Positions 26,661 to 34,900 of a DNA stretch of 64,000 nt are shown piece by piece; position 1 is the first letter of the stretch; every line of letters starts with the position of its first letter. The notes beneath the pieces are model-generated. The model worked only from the letters and a program-made list of their open reading frames with translations, was not told where the DNA came from and did not search any database. Origin of the DNA: Micavibrio_C sp046294845 (GTDB lineage Bacteria; Pseudomonadota; Alphaproteobacteria; Micavibrionales; Micavibrionaceae); assembly GCA_046294845.1 (NCBI GenBank), contig JBKBNU010000001.1, forward strand, positions 558,001 to 622,000. Reading direction: 5' to 3'. The translations under genes were made by a program, and so were the position numbers.

Positions 26661-26714
26661 TGGTATTGATATAGGTCAGAAAAAACCGTGTGCCAGTCTT
26701 TCCTGTTTTTAAGC

Positions 26715-28190
26715 TTATGATTTACTTTTCTTGATACGACGACGTTGCACCGATGAGGGGATATTCATGGATTCCCTGTATTTAGCGACGGTACGGCGGG
26801 CCAGGTCGATATTTTCTTTTTTCAGAATCTCTACAATTGCATCATCGGACAGGATGGCTTTGGGGTTTTCCTCCTCGATCAGGGATTTAATCCGCATGCG
26901 AATCGATTCGGCGCTATGGATACTGCCATCGGCGCTGGTGATGGCGGTGGTGAAGAAATATTTCAGTTCGAACAGACCGCGCGGAGTACCGATATATTTG
27001 TTGCTGGTGACACGGCTGACCGTGCTTTCATGCATATCAATTTTTTCGGCCACATCTTTAAGCGTCATCGGTTGCAGAAATTCAATCCCGTAAAGGAAAA
27101 AGGGTTCCTGCGCCTCGATAATTTCGCTCGCGACTTTCAGAATAGTTTTGGCGCGTTGATCAAGGGCGCGGATCAGCCAGTTGGCAGAATTGATTTGTTC
27201 GTTGAGATATTCGCGCGATTTCTTGTCTTTGGCGCGGCTCGAGACTTCCGTGTAATATTCCTGATTAATCAGAACGCGCGGCAAAGTATCGGTGTTCAGT
27301 TCCACGCGCCAGCCACCGCCTTCCGATTTGGGAATAGCCTTCATCACCACATCCGGCACAATGGTCTGGACAATCACATGTTCGAACTGGCTTGCGGGGC
27401 GCGGGTTTAAGGACTTGATCTCGTCGATCATGTCATGAAGATAGGTTTCATTCACCCCGCAAACCTTGCACAGGGCATCGTAATCATGGCTGGCCAGCAA
27501 GGGCAGATTATCAACCAGCTTTTGCATCGGCGCATCAAGATGGCCCATTTCATCGAGCTGGAGTGCCAGACATTCCGCAAGCGATCCTGCAAAAATCCCC
27601 GGGGGGTCAAACTGTTGCAAGCGGTCAAGAATATCACTCACCAGATCCTTGGGCGCGCCCAGACGTTCGGCCAGAATATCGAGGTCAAGCCGCAAATAAC
27701 CGCTTTCATCCAGCATCTCGATCATCAGGCCGCCAATCATGCGGTCCTTGGGGCTATCGAAAGCCATGATCATTTGTTCATGCAAATGCTCACGCAATGT
27801 TTTTGGTTTGGTCAGCGTATTTTCCAAAGATAACTCGTTATCTTCGAAGCTGCGGCTGCCGCCACTGCCGATCTGGGCACTGCCGGAATCAAAATCCCCG
27901 CCACCCGAAGGTTCGGCCTTGCTTTCGGCTTCATTGCCTGTCCATGCGTTATCGAATTCTGCACCGACATTATCTTCGTTCTTGGAAACTGGCGCTTCTG
28001 CCGGGGCGTGATCGCCCCCTTCGGGTTCAGCTTTTTCCAGTAACGGGTTCTGCGCCAGCTCTCCTTCAACAAATTCGTTCAGTTCGACATTATTCATCTG
28101 CAGCAATTTGATTGCTTGCTGCAGCTGGGGTGTCATCACAAGATTTTGTGACTGCCTGAGATCGAGGCGCTGGGAGAGATTCGTGCTCAT
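26715..28190 (-). CDS. rpoN: RNA polymerase sigma-54 factor
   Basis: RpoN directs polymerase to -24/-12 promoters that need ATP-driven activators. The 491-residue protein has the N-terminal activator-interacting region (TPQLQQAIKLLQMNNVEL, about 19-36), an acidic variable Region II (about 55-120), the core-binding domain, the helix-turn-helix (TLKDVAEKIDMHESTVSRV) and the RpoN box ARRTVAKYRE near the C-terminus. All functional parts are complete. It lies 56 bp after lptB, in the conserved lptB-rpoN-hpf order. Confidence 0.97.
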   Translation of the reverse strand: MSTNLSQRLDLRQSQNLVMTPQLQQAIKLLQMNNVELNEFVEGELAQNPLLEKAEPEGGDHAPAEAPVSKNEDNVGAEFDNAWTGNEAESKAEPSGGGDFDSGSAQIGSGGSRSFEDNELSLENTLTKPKTLREHLHEQMIMAFDSPKDRMIGGLMIEMLDESGYLRLDLDILAERLGAPKDLVSDILDRLQQFDPPGIFAGSLAECLALQLDEMGHLDAPMQKLVDNLPLLASHDYDALCKVCGVNETYLHDMIDEIKSLNPRPASQFEHVIVQTIVPDVVMKAIPKSEGGGWRVELNTDTLPRVLINQEYYTEVSSRAKDKKSREYLNEQINSANWLIRALDQRAKTILKVASEIIEAQEPFFLYGIEFLQPMTLKDVAEKIDMHESTVSRVTSNKYIGTPRGLFELKYFFTTAITSADGSIHSAESIRMRIKSLIEEENPKAILSDDAIVEILKKENIDLARRTVAKYRESMNIPSSVQRRRIKKSKS

Positions 28191-28246
28191 GCAAGAATTA
28201 TACCATGAAATGGTACGTGCAAAAAACCATGATTATAGAGGTATGG

Positions 28247-29020
28247 TCAGAGCGAGAAGCCTTCGCCCAGATAGACTTTGCGGACATCATCGTTACCAAC
28301 GATATCGTTCGGCGTTCCTTCCATCAGAACTTTGCCGTCATGAAGGATGTAAGCGCGGTCAACAATCCCCAAGGCTTCGCGTACGTTATGGTCCGTAATC
28401 AGGACGCCGATCTTCTTGGTTTTCAGGTAACCGATCAGGGCGCGGATTTCACCAACAGCGATAGGATCAACGCCAGCCAAGGGTTCATCCAGCATGATAA
28501 ATTGCGGACGGCTGGCGAGCGCACGGGCAATTTCGACGCGGCGGCGTTCACCACCGGAAAGAGCAATCGCAGGCGTGCGGCGCAAATGGCTGATGGAAAA
28601 TTCGGCCAGCAAATCCTCAAGCAATTGTTCCTGATCTTCGTCATTGAGGTCCTGCGCCTGTACCACGGCGCGGATATTATCCTCGACCGACAGGCCCCGG
28701 AAAATGGACGCTTCCTGCGGCAGGTATCCAATCCCCAGACGGGCGCGGCGATACATCGGCAGCGCGGTAATATCCTGCCCGTCCAGTTGAATATAACCGG
28801 AGTCAGGATTAATCAGGCCGCTGATAATATAAAAACAGGTGGTTTTGCCTGCACCGTTGGGGCCGAGCAAGGCTACGGCCTCCCCGCGTTGCAGGGTCAG
28901 GCTGACATCTCGCAAGACCGGACGCTTTTTATAGCTGCGCGAAAGATGCTGGGCGGTCAATCCACGGGGGACAGCCTTCAGGGCACGCTTTTTCGGTTTT
29001 GCGGGTTTGTTATCGGTCAT
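28247..29020 (-). CDS. lptB: LPS export ABC transporter ATP-binding protein
   Basis: LptB powers extraction of lipopolysaccharide from the inner membrane by LptFG. The 257-residue ATPase has Walker A GPNGAGKTT, Q-loop region GYLPQEAS, signature LSGGERRR, Walker B FIMLDEPLAGVD, and the switch histidine in TDHNVREAL. The YLPQEASIFRGL stretch is characteristic of LptB. A basic N-terminal extension of about 20 residues (KPAKPKKRALK) is seen. It follows lptC and lptA. Confidence 0.96.
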   Translation of the reverse strand: MTDNKPAKPKKRALKAVPRGLTAQHLSRSYKKRPVLRDVSLTLQRGEAVALLGPNGAGKTTCFYIISGLINPDSGYIQLDGQDITALPMYRRARLGIGYLPQEASIFRGLSVEDNIRAVVQAQDLNDEDQEQLLEDLLAEFSISHLRRTPAIALSGGERRRVEIARALASRPQFIMLDEPLAGVDPIAVGEIRALIGYLKTKKIGVLITDHNVREALGIVDRAYILHDGKVLMEGTPNDIVGNDDVRKVYLGEGFSL

Positions 29021-29113
29021 CGCGGTGCATCATGCTCCGAAAAGGTGAAAAAGTCAAAAAATCCTTAGTTTTTCAAGTCTTTCCAAGGTCTTCACAGGAT
29101 TCCGGTCAAGGGC

Positions 29114-30088
29114 CTAGGGGGCGGTCAGACGCCCCCCCGTTGGCTTGCTTGTAAGCGGAGGCGGTATAGCGGCCGGACTTTCATCGGGGATAACGGTCAC
29201 GCCCTGCCCCGAAGCTGGGGGTGTTGTTGATACGGGGGCCGGTGCGGAGATCGGTGCGGGCGCAGGCGCAGTCTGCTGCTTTTGGTCATTACTGCCGGGG
29301 TAGAACGTACCCTTAACCCGTCCGCCGGATGTAGTTGTGGTCTGGTTGCCGAACATGCGGCTGACATTGGTGGTCAGATTGATCTCGGCGCGGTCACCTT
29401 CCAGAATATTCGGGCCGCGCTTGATTTTTACATTCCCGATCACTTCGGCGATGTTGCTATCGGCGCGGTAAATGCCGCGATTGCCGGTCAGCACTTCGGT
29501 CGGTGTGGTCACAACCACATGACCTTCGCCTTCAAAACGTTCCAGCTTGCGCTGGCCGCTTGATCCATTCTCCGTTGTTGAAAAGAAGGCCGAGGCTTTG
29601 TCGGCTTGCAGCTTGTCCTCACCGCGTATGATCACAACGTCACCATAGGCGCTTAAGCGGCCTTCATTGACAGCATATTCAAATTTATCACGGGCGGTTA
29701 AAACCTGATCTGGCGTAATCATCTTCAAGCCTTCGCCTGTCATGGTCGCCACACCTGAATCAATCTCGTAGACTGCCTTCTCGCCAAAGGCCTGATTGCC
29801 TTGCGATGTGATTACAACATCGTTATCGGCACTCATGCGATAGATATCGTAATTGGTCTTCGCTGTTTCACGGTAATCCGCGGTCAGGGTTTCCGCCTTG
29901 ATGTGGAATGTCCCCTGACGGGCTTCGGCTGCGCCACGGGCAATATATTTATTGTCATTACGGTGCCATTCCAATGTCTGGTTGGCGGTAATTTCCAGCG
30001 GTTCGTTTTTATCGGGATTGGTTTGCGCCATTACTGGCGCGCTCATCAAAAACAGACTCACGAGAGGAAAAAGAAAAGAACGTATCAT
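29114..30088 (-). CDS. lptA: LPS transport periplasmic protein LptA, extended C-terminus
   Basis: LptA forms the periplasmic bridge that carries lipopolysaccharide to the outer membrane. The 324-residue protein starts with a signal peptide (MIRSFLFPLVSLFLMSAPVMA, cleavage after AQ region) and has the OstA-like beta-jellyroll (EPLEITANQTLEWHRNDNKYIARGAAEA). The last 70 residues are rich in Pro, Ala, Thr and Gly (APAPAPISAPAP) and go beyond the usual 170-200-residue length, though a jellyroll of about 230 residues is itself longer than in E. coli. Three bases separate it from lptC. Confidence 0.92.
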   Translation of the reverse strand: MIRSFLFPLVSLFLMSAPVMAQTNPDKNEPLEITANQTLEWHRNDNKYIARGAAEARQGTFHIKAETLTADYRETAKTNYDIYRMSADNDVVITSQGNQAFGEKAVYEIDSGVATMTGEGLKMITPDQVLTARDKFEYAVNEGRLSAYGDVVIIRGEDKLQADKASAFFSTTENGSSGQRKLERFEGEGHVVVTTPTEVLTGNRGIYRADSNIAEVIGNVKIKRGPNILEGDRAEINLTTNVSRMFGNQTTTTSGGRVKGTFYPGSNDQKQQTAPAPAPISAPAPVSTTPPASGQGVTVIPDESPAAIPPPLTSKPTGGRLTAP

Positions 30089-30091
30089 GTG

Positions 30092-30766
30092 TTAAAGGCC
30101 TTTCACCCGTTCTTTCAGAATAAGTTTGGCAGGTCCGGTAAAGACAACCAGACCTGTTTCGTTATTGGCATCCATGCCTGTGGCATTCAGCGTAGCGGCG
30201 GGTCCGGTAATCGTGACGGGCTGATCTGTGCGGCTTTGCTGGGTTTTGATATCAATTGCCAATTTTTCGGTATCCATGACATAGCCATTGCTATGCTTCA
30301 AATTGACAGCCCCATCCAGCAACAAATTGCCTGCCATCTGCCGGTAGGTGCCTTTACGGGCGTCTATATCGAGCTTCTCGCCCTTTTTCATGATGATCGT
30401 GCCAGTCGGGGCATCCAGCAGCAGGATGTCCGGATTTTGCTGGCTCTGGACTGCGCGGGTGGCGGTCAAGGTATAGGGGTTCTTGCCTGAATCAACACCC
30501 TCAAAGCGCGGGTTGATCAGTTCGTTACGGGATGCTGCCTGTTCTGCGGGAGATATATCTTCAATCGTCATGGGGGTAATGGTTTTTTCCATCTTGGGCC
30601 ATGCCATCACGACTGTGAGCAACGCCAGCGCAATCAGCGGCAGCACCAGCCGCATGATCTTTACAAAACGGGAATAGCGCTGATGCAGGCGGGCAGAGAT
30701 ACGGCGTGTCCGCTGAAGATGTGCCAGGCGTTCTGTTGTTGTCTGTGCGTCCTCTTCGGGTGTCAT
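30092..30766 (-). CDS. lptC: LPS export protein LptC
   Basis: LptC anchors the lipopolysaccharide transport chain in the inner membrane and hands the lipid to LptA. The 224-residue protein has a cytoplasmic head, one membrane helix (LVLPLIALALLTVVMAWP, about 40-57) and a periplasmic beta-jellyroll (ARFEGVDSG- and TLTATRAVQ-type strands). It is a DUF1239/YrbK-type protein. Its start overlaps the DedA-family stop by four bases. Confidence 0.9.
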   Translation of the reverse strand: MTPEEDAQTTTERLAHLQRTRRISARLHQRYSRFVKIMRLVLPLIALALLTVVMAWPKMEKTITPMTIEDISPAEQAASRNELINPRFEGVDSGKNPYTLTATRAVQSQQNPDILLLDAPTGTIIMKKGEKLDIDARKGTYRQMAGNLLLDGAVNLKHSNGYVMDTEKLAIDIKTQQSRTDQPVTITGPAATLNATGMDANNETGLVVFTGPAKLILKERVKGL

Positions 30767-31377
30767 TCTGCGCCTTTTTTGGAAAGCTGCAGCTCTTTAT
30801 ACAGGTGCCATGCCGAAGGCAATATCGACAGAATGATAATGCCGAGAATAATCGGCAAGAGATAATGATCAAGCTTTTCAGGCGGGATCAGGTTGCCAAG
30901 GAAATACCCCATAACGGTCAGGCCCACAGCCCACAATGTTGCACCGATAATGCTGTAAATCACAAACAGACGATAAGGGACTTGCGCCATACCGGCAAGG
31001 AAGGGGGTGAAGGTACGAATAATTGGCAGGAAACGCGCCAAAATAATGGCCATTTTGCCGTGCTTGTCGAAGAAACGCTGTGTCATCTCCAGATGTTTTT
31101 TCTTAAGGAAACGGGAGTCGCCATTTTTAAAGAGGCGCATGCCGACACGTTTACCAACTTCATACCCGAGCATATTGCCGGTCACCGCCGCTACAAAACA
31201 TCCTGTAGCCAAAATGGCGAGATTGAGAAATCCCTGGGCGGCGATCACACCGGCTGTGAATAATAGGCTGTCACCGGGGAGAAAGAAGCAAAAAATGATA
31301 CCTGATTCAGCAAAGACAATCCCCCATACACCCAGATAGCCCAGAGATTTGATCATTGGAATTATATCAAAATGCAT
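30763..31377 (-). CDS. DedA-family membrane protein
   Basis: A 204-residue inner-membrane protein of the DedA/VTT family, whose members flip undecaprenyl phosphate or phospholipids. Visible motifs are FCFFLPGDSLLFTAG (the conserved F.PG..L), GNMLGYEVGKRVG, and ARFLPIIRTFTPFLAGMAQVPYRLF. There are about five hydrophobic segments. It is inserted between kdsD and lptC, which are normally adjacent, and overlaps lptC, so it is probably cotranscribed with lipopolysaccharide genes; a link to lipid carrier recycling is inference. Confidence 0.9.
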   Translation of the reverse strand: MHFDIIPMIKSLGYLGVWGIVFAESGIIFCFFLPGDSLLFTAGVIAAQGFLNLAILATGCFVAAVTGNMLGYEVGKRVGMRLFKNGDSRFLKKKHLEMTQRFFDKHGKMAIILARFLPIIRTFTPFLAGMAQVPYRLFVIYSIIGATLWAVGLTVMGYFLGNLIPPEKLDHYLLPIILGIIILSILPSAWHLYKELQLSKKGAE

Positions 31378-31412
31378 GTCTTTGGCTCCTTAGTAATAAC
31401 TTCTTTGATATA

Positions 31413-32426
31413 TCAGGCAATACCGGCTTGCAGGCAATCCTGCATGCGGATCATCCCCACAAAGCGGCCTTGTTCCTTGACGGTCAGGCAGGTAATCGGT
31501 GATTTAAAACCGTTCAGCATCATGTCAACGGCTTCGGCGGCCAGCAGGTCGGCTTCGATACATTTGGGATTAGCTGTCATCAACATCCCTACGGTCTTGC
31601 CGAGGAGGTCAGGAGCCATATGACGGCGCAAATCGCCATCGGTAATAATGCCCAGCAATTCCTGCTTCTCGTTAACGGCAATCAGCGCGCCGAGATTTTT
31701 CTGCGTCATAACCAGCAAGGCCTTGTCCATTGTGTCATCGGGACTGACCAGCGGCAGCCTTTCGAGCGGCTGCATGATGTCGCGCACAGCGCGCAATTTC
31801 TGGCCGAGTTTTCCGCCCGGATGGAAGACTTTGAATTGCTCGGGTGTCAGGCCACGGCGCTCCAGCAAGGCCACAGCCAAAGCATCGCCCAAGGCCAGCA
31901 TCATGGTTGTCGATGTTGTCGGTGCCAATCCGTTCGGACAGGCTTCGGCCATCTTTGGCAGGATCAATTTGATGTCGGCATGTTTGGCCAGTGTGCTGTC
32001 AGGGTTGCTGGTCATGGCAATCAGGGTAATCCCGAAGCGGCGTGTATAATGGATAATATCGGAAAGCTCGGCGCTTTCGCCGCCGTTGGAGAGAAGCAGA
32101 ACCGCATCGCTCTCGGTAATCATGCCGAGATCGCCATGGCTGGCTTCGCCCGGGTGCACAAAGTGGGATGGTGTACCGGTTGAGGCCATGGTTGCGGTAA
32201 TTTTCTTGGCAACGTGACCGCTTTTGCCCATGCCTGCCACGATCAGGCGGCCTTTGCGTTCCATCTTGATTTCATGGATGGCGCTCACGGCTTCACTGAA
32301 ATTATGATCGAGGGCCTGCGCCATGGCCTTGACCCCGTCTGCTTCGATCGTCAGGGTGCGCATGGCACTTTCGATATCCTTGGCAATCTGGCCGGCCTCG
32401 GGGGCGGCAACGGGCTTCGGGGTCAT
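31413..32426 (-). CDS. kdsD: Arabinose-5-phosphate isomerase, KdsD/KpsF type
   Basis: KdsD turns ribulose 5-phosphate into arabinose 5-phosphate for Kdo synthesis. The 337-residue protein has an N-terminal SIS sugar-isomerase domain (IVAGMGKSGHVAKKI, STGTPSHFVHPGEASHGDLG, TSTTMMLALGDALA) and two C-terminal CBS domains (DIMQPLERLPLVSPDDTMDKAL and MLMTANPKCIE). Length and layout match the family. The gene follows rnd by 39 bp. Confidence 0.95.
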   Translation of the reverse strand: MTPKPVAAPEAGQIAKDIESAMRTLTIEADGVKAMAQALDHNFSEAVSAIHEIKMERKGRLIVAGMGKSGHVAKKITATMASTGTPSHFVHPGEASHGDLGMITESDAVLLLSNGGESAELSDIIHYTRRFGITLIAMTSNPDSTLAKHADIKLILPKMAEACPNGLAPTTSTTMMLALGDALAVALLERRGLTPEQFKVFHPGGKLGQKLRAVRDIMQPLERLPLVSPDDTMDKALLVMTQKNLGALIAVNEKQELLGIITDGDLRRHMAPDLLGKTVGMLMTANPKCIEADLLAAEAVDMMLNGFKSPITCLTVKEQGRFVGMIRMQDCLQAGIA

Positions 32427-32465
32427 GGCTTTTCTTCCTTACATTATTGTGCGAGGAACATGGTC

Positions 32466-33092
32466 TCAGTGGCTGAAAATGTCAAATTCCGGCCAACCGG
32501 CGGTGTCGAGTTTTGCCCGATGGGGCAGGAAGTCAAAACAGGCCTGCGCCAAGGCATCCCGTCCCTCGCGGACCAGCATCTTGTCGAGTTCGTCTTTAAT
32601 GCGGTGCAGGTATAAAACATCATCGGCGGCATAGGTCATTTGCTCTTTGGTCAGTTTTTTCTGACCCCAGTCTGATGATTGTTGCTGCTTGTTCAGGGTG
32701 ACACCGAGTAGTTCCTGACACAGGATCGCCAGATTATGTTTATCGGTGTAGGTGCGGCACAGACGCGAGGCAATCTTGGTGCAATAAATATTGCTTATGT
32801 CAATTCCAAGATTGTGTTGCAGGATCGCGACATCAAAGCGCGCAAAATGGAAAAGTTTGGTCACTGCCGGGTTTTCCAGCAGCGCCTTCAGGTTAGGGGC
32901 TTTGACAGGGCCGGGGGCAATTTGCACCAGATGGGCCTGTCCGTCGCCACTGGAGAGCTGGACCAGACAGAGGCGGTCGCGATGGTTATTGAGACCCATG
33001 GCTTCCGTGTCGATGGCAACGGTTTTGCCCCATTTGATCGTCTTCGGCAGATCGCCCTGATAGAGGTGAATTTTGGTTTTCGTTGTTGCCAT
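32466..33092 (-). CDS. rnd: Ribonuclease D, exonuclease domain only
   Basis: A DEDDy 3'-5' exonuclease that trims tRNA and other RNAs. The 208 residues contain all the acids: AIDTEAMG (Asp, Glu), LFHFARFDVAIL (Asp), and YAADDVLYL (Tyr, Asp). The HRDC domains of E. coli RNase D (375 residues) are missing; such short forms are common in alphaproteobacteria. It is the first gene in the leftward run to kdsD and the lpt genes. Confidence 0.92.
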   Translation of the reverse strand: MATTKTKIHLYQGDLPKTIKWGKTVAIDTEAMGLNNHRDRLCLVQLSSGDGQAHLVQIAPGPVKAPNLKALLENPAVTKLFHFARFDVAILQHNLGIDISNIYCTKIASRLCRTYTDKHNLAILCQELLGVTLNKQQQSSDWGQKKLTKEQMTYAADDVLYLHRIKDELDKMLVREGRDALAQACFDFLPHRAKLDTAGWPEFDIFSH

Positions 33093-33239
33093 GGTCCATG
33101 ATCCTTGTTCTTGCGCGTAACCGCAGGCCTTTACCCGCGATGCGGGCTTATTCTAAATGAAAGAAACAGGGAATCAAAGGTTTAGTAGGGGCTGATTTAG
33201 CCAGACGGCCATCGCCGAGGCTCCCCGCTGCTATTGCTA

Positions 33240-33270
33240 TAAAAAATCTCTCCTGCTTTAGGGGAGAGAT
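33240..33270 (-). terminator. tRNA-Leu intrinsic terminator
   Basis: On the minus strand an 8-bp stem ATCTCTCC / GGAGAGAT with a 9-base loop is followed by TTTTTT. It begins right after the CCA end of tRNA-Leu. Confidence 0.9.
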
Positions 33271-33356
33271 GGTGCCCAAGAGAAGACTCGAACTTCCATG
33301 ACATTTCTGTCACACGGACCTGAACCGTGCGCGTCTACCAATTCCGCCACTTGGGC
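33270..33356 (-). tRNA. tRNA-Leu (anticodon CAG)
   Basis: A complete class II tRNA. The acceptor stem is GCCCAAG / CTTGGGC, the D arm has GGCGGAATTGGTAGACGC, the anticodon stem CACGG / CCGTG holds loop TTCAGGT, a long variable arm pairs (TGACA / TGTCA), and the T loop is TTCGAGT. The CCA end is encoded (33270-33272). A possible -10 box TATATT lies just upstream. Confidence 0.97.
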
Positions 33357-33572
33357 ATGCCTAATATAGGGGCATCGGGGAAAAGCCAGCGATAACTAAC
33401 CTACAGTGACAAGAAAGTCAAACAGGTTTATCATCTGTTTCCTGAAGCCCTGGAGGGGATTCGCCCTGAAACAGCCTGTTTTTCATGTTTCTTAAGATTC
33501 TGAAGGCAGACTATATAGGGAGAGACTATAGACTATATTTGGCATGTGCTTATCGGAAGGGCTTGATATTCC

Positions 33573-34409
33573 ATGAAAATTCTCGTGATTGACCGTGACA
33601 CGCTGGCAACCCAGCTGATTCGCTCCCGTCTGGAGGTAAAGGGTCATACTATCGTTGAAGAGGGCGTCAAAAATAATGCGATTGCCTTGCTGGAACGTGA
33701 ACCTTTCGATGTTGTCTTTATTGATCCGGCGCCCCTCAATAATGCCCGTCCTGTGGTGCTGGGTATCCGCCGTGCCATTCGCAATTACCCCTATGTGGTT
33801 TTAATGTCGCAAGATATTCCTGCTGAAGAAGGCTTGCGCTCGGGTGCCAACGAATTGATGACCAAGCCGATCAATCATAAAGGTCTTGAAGTCGTCATGG
33901 AAAATGCCGAGCGCCTGACCTCCTTGATCAAGCGTATGGGTGATGAAAGTGAAGATTTCCCGTCTGCCGGTGGTGTGATCGCCAAATCTGCCTTCAACCA
34001 GTTATTTCTGTCTTGTATCGACCGCGCCGACCGTTATGGCGAACGTTCTTTCCTCGTCTTTATCGGGATCAAGAACTATCAGGAAATCTTAAGCATGGAC
34101 GGCACCTATGCCGCTGAATATGCCACAGCCAAACTCTCGCAATATCTTGTGCGCCTGCGCCGCCAATCGGACATTATTGCCCAGACAGGCCGTAATGAAT
34201 TCTGCTTGATGCTGCAACGGCCAATGTATGAAACAGAACCGATGGAAGCGGCTAACCGTTTTGCCGATGCCTTGCGTCGTTTTGATGATATCTGTTCGAG
34301 CGAGAACGTGAAGGTTGAAGTGGCTGTTACGTTGATTGATCTGCCTGTAGGCAACAAGCATGTTGAACATGTTGTGACCTTTACCAAGCAAAAGGCGACA
34401 GCAATTTAA
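33573..34409 (+). CDS. Receiver plus degenerate GGDEF protein
   Basis: A 278-residue signalling protein. Residues 1-115 form a response-regulator receiver with Asp51 (VVFIDPAP), Ser79 and Lys98 (LMTKPI). From about 140 the remainder follows the GGDEF fold, but the signature is GRNEF (206-210) in place of GGDEF, so it is unlikely to make cyclic-di-GMP. It may bind the nucleotide or act as an output module. A terminator follows at 34.5 kb. The 5' end has an AAGGGC site before the ATG. No kinase lies nearby. Confidence 0.85.
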   Translation: MKILVIDRDTLATQLIRSRLEVKGHTIVEEGVKNNAIALLEREPFDVVFIDPAPLNNARPVVLGIRRAIRNYPYVVLMSQDIPAEEGLRSGANELMTKPINHKGLEVVMENAERLTSLIKRMGDESEDFPSAGGVIAKSAFNQLFLSCIDRADRYGERSFLVFIGIKNYQEILSMDGTYAAEYATAKLSQYLVRLRRQSDIIAQTGRNEFCLMLQRPMYETEPMEAANRFADALRRFDDICSSENVKVEVAVTLIDLPVGNKHVEHVVTFTKQKATAI

Positions 34410-34427
34410 AAAACCCCTGCAAGGGTA

Positions 34428-34525
34428 TGCGCTTGTTGACTCCGCACTCTTGAATGCATGAAGATCAAGTCATCAACAGGAGAAATCCGTTTTCAAGAAA
34501 CCCGCCCGTGATGGCGGGTTTTTTC
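34428..34525 (+). ncRNA. Possible structured small RNA ending in a terminator
   Basis: Between the receiver/GRNEF gene and the next gene, TTGTTGA and TCATCAACA can pair around an inner stem CTTGA/TCAAG, and the stretch ends in the strong terminator at 34498-34525. It may be just the 3' end of the preceding transcript. I could not identify a promoter. Confidence 0.25.
34498..34525 (+). terminator. Intrinsic terminator
   Basis: Stem AAACCCGCC / GGCGGGTTT with a 6-base loop, then TTT. It ends the transcript from 33573 or the possible small RNA. Confidence 0.9.
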
Positions 34526-34553
34526 ATGTTCAAAAATTATTCAGGAGGTCATC

Positions 34554-34892
34554 ATGACTACACTTTTACCCCGTGATAGCGAGAACAACGTCATTCCGGC
34601 TGTGCGTTTGAAAGGACAGTCTGCCCATGCCATCAATGCAACAGCGGCATCAGCGCGCAATAGTACGGCCTTTGCCGACGATACGCAGATCATTAGTGTC
34701 TATGCCACTGTACCTGTACGTTTGCGTTTTGGTGATGATAGCGTGAGCGCTGTTGCCACCGACCATTATTTTCCAGCGGGGGTCTATTACGATTTTTCAA
34801 TAGGTGGCGGCAAGGTCAATCACTATAGCCATCTGGCAATTCTGCGCGAGGGCAGCACCGACGGTGTTGTCTATATTTCCGAAAAAGAATAA
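34554..34892 (+). CDS. Orphan 112-residue beta-rich protein
   Basis: No family recognised. The sequence reads like a small beta-sandwich (VPVRLRFGDDSVSAVATDHYFPAGVYYDFSIGG), without a signal peptide. Similar beta patterns occur in phage head-decoration and other structural proteins, but no phage gene is near. A clear AGGAGG site precedes the ATG. It is convergent with recR, 8 bp apart. Confidence 0.65.
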   Translation: MTTLLPRDSENNVIPAVRLKGQSAHAINATAASARNSTAFADDTQIISVYATVPVRLRFGDDSVSAVATDHYFPAGVYYDFSIGGGKVNHYSHLAILREGSTDGVVYISEKE

Positions 34893-34900
34893 AAGCGCTT

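Noticed and set aside
26640..26700. Sigma-54 promoter before hpf
   Set aside because: TGGCAC is present but the -12 GC element is missing, so it is at best a half site.
32214..32615. 133-codon frame antisense to kdsD and rnd
   Set aside because: It spans two certain genes on the other strand and has no recognisable pattern.
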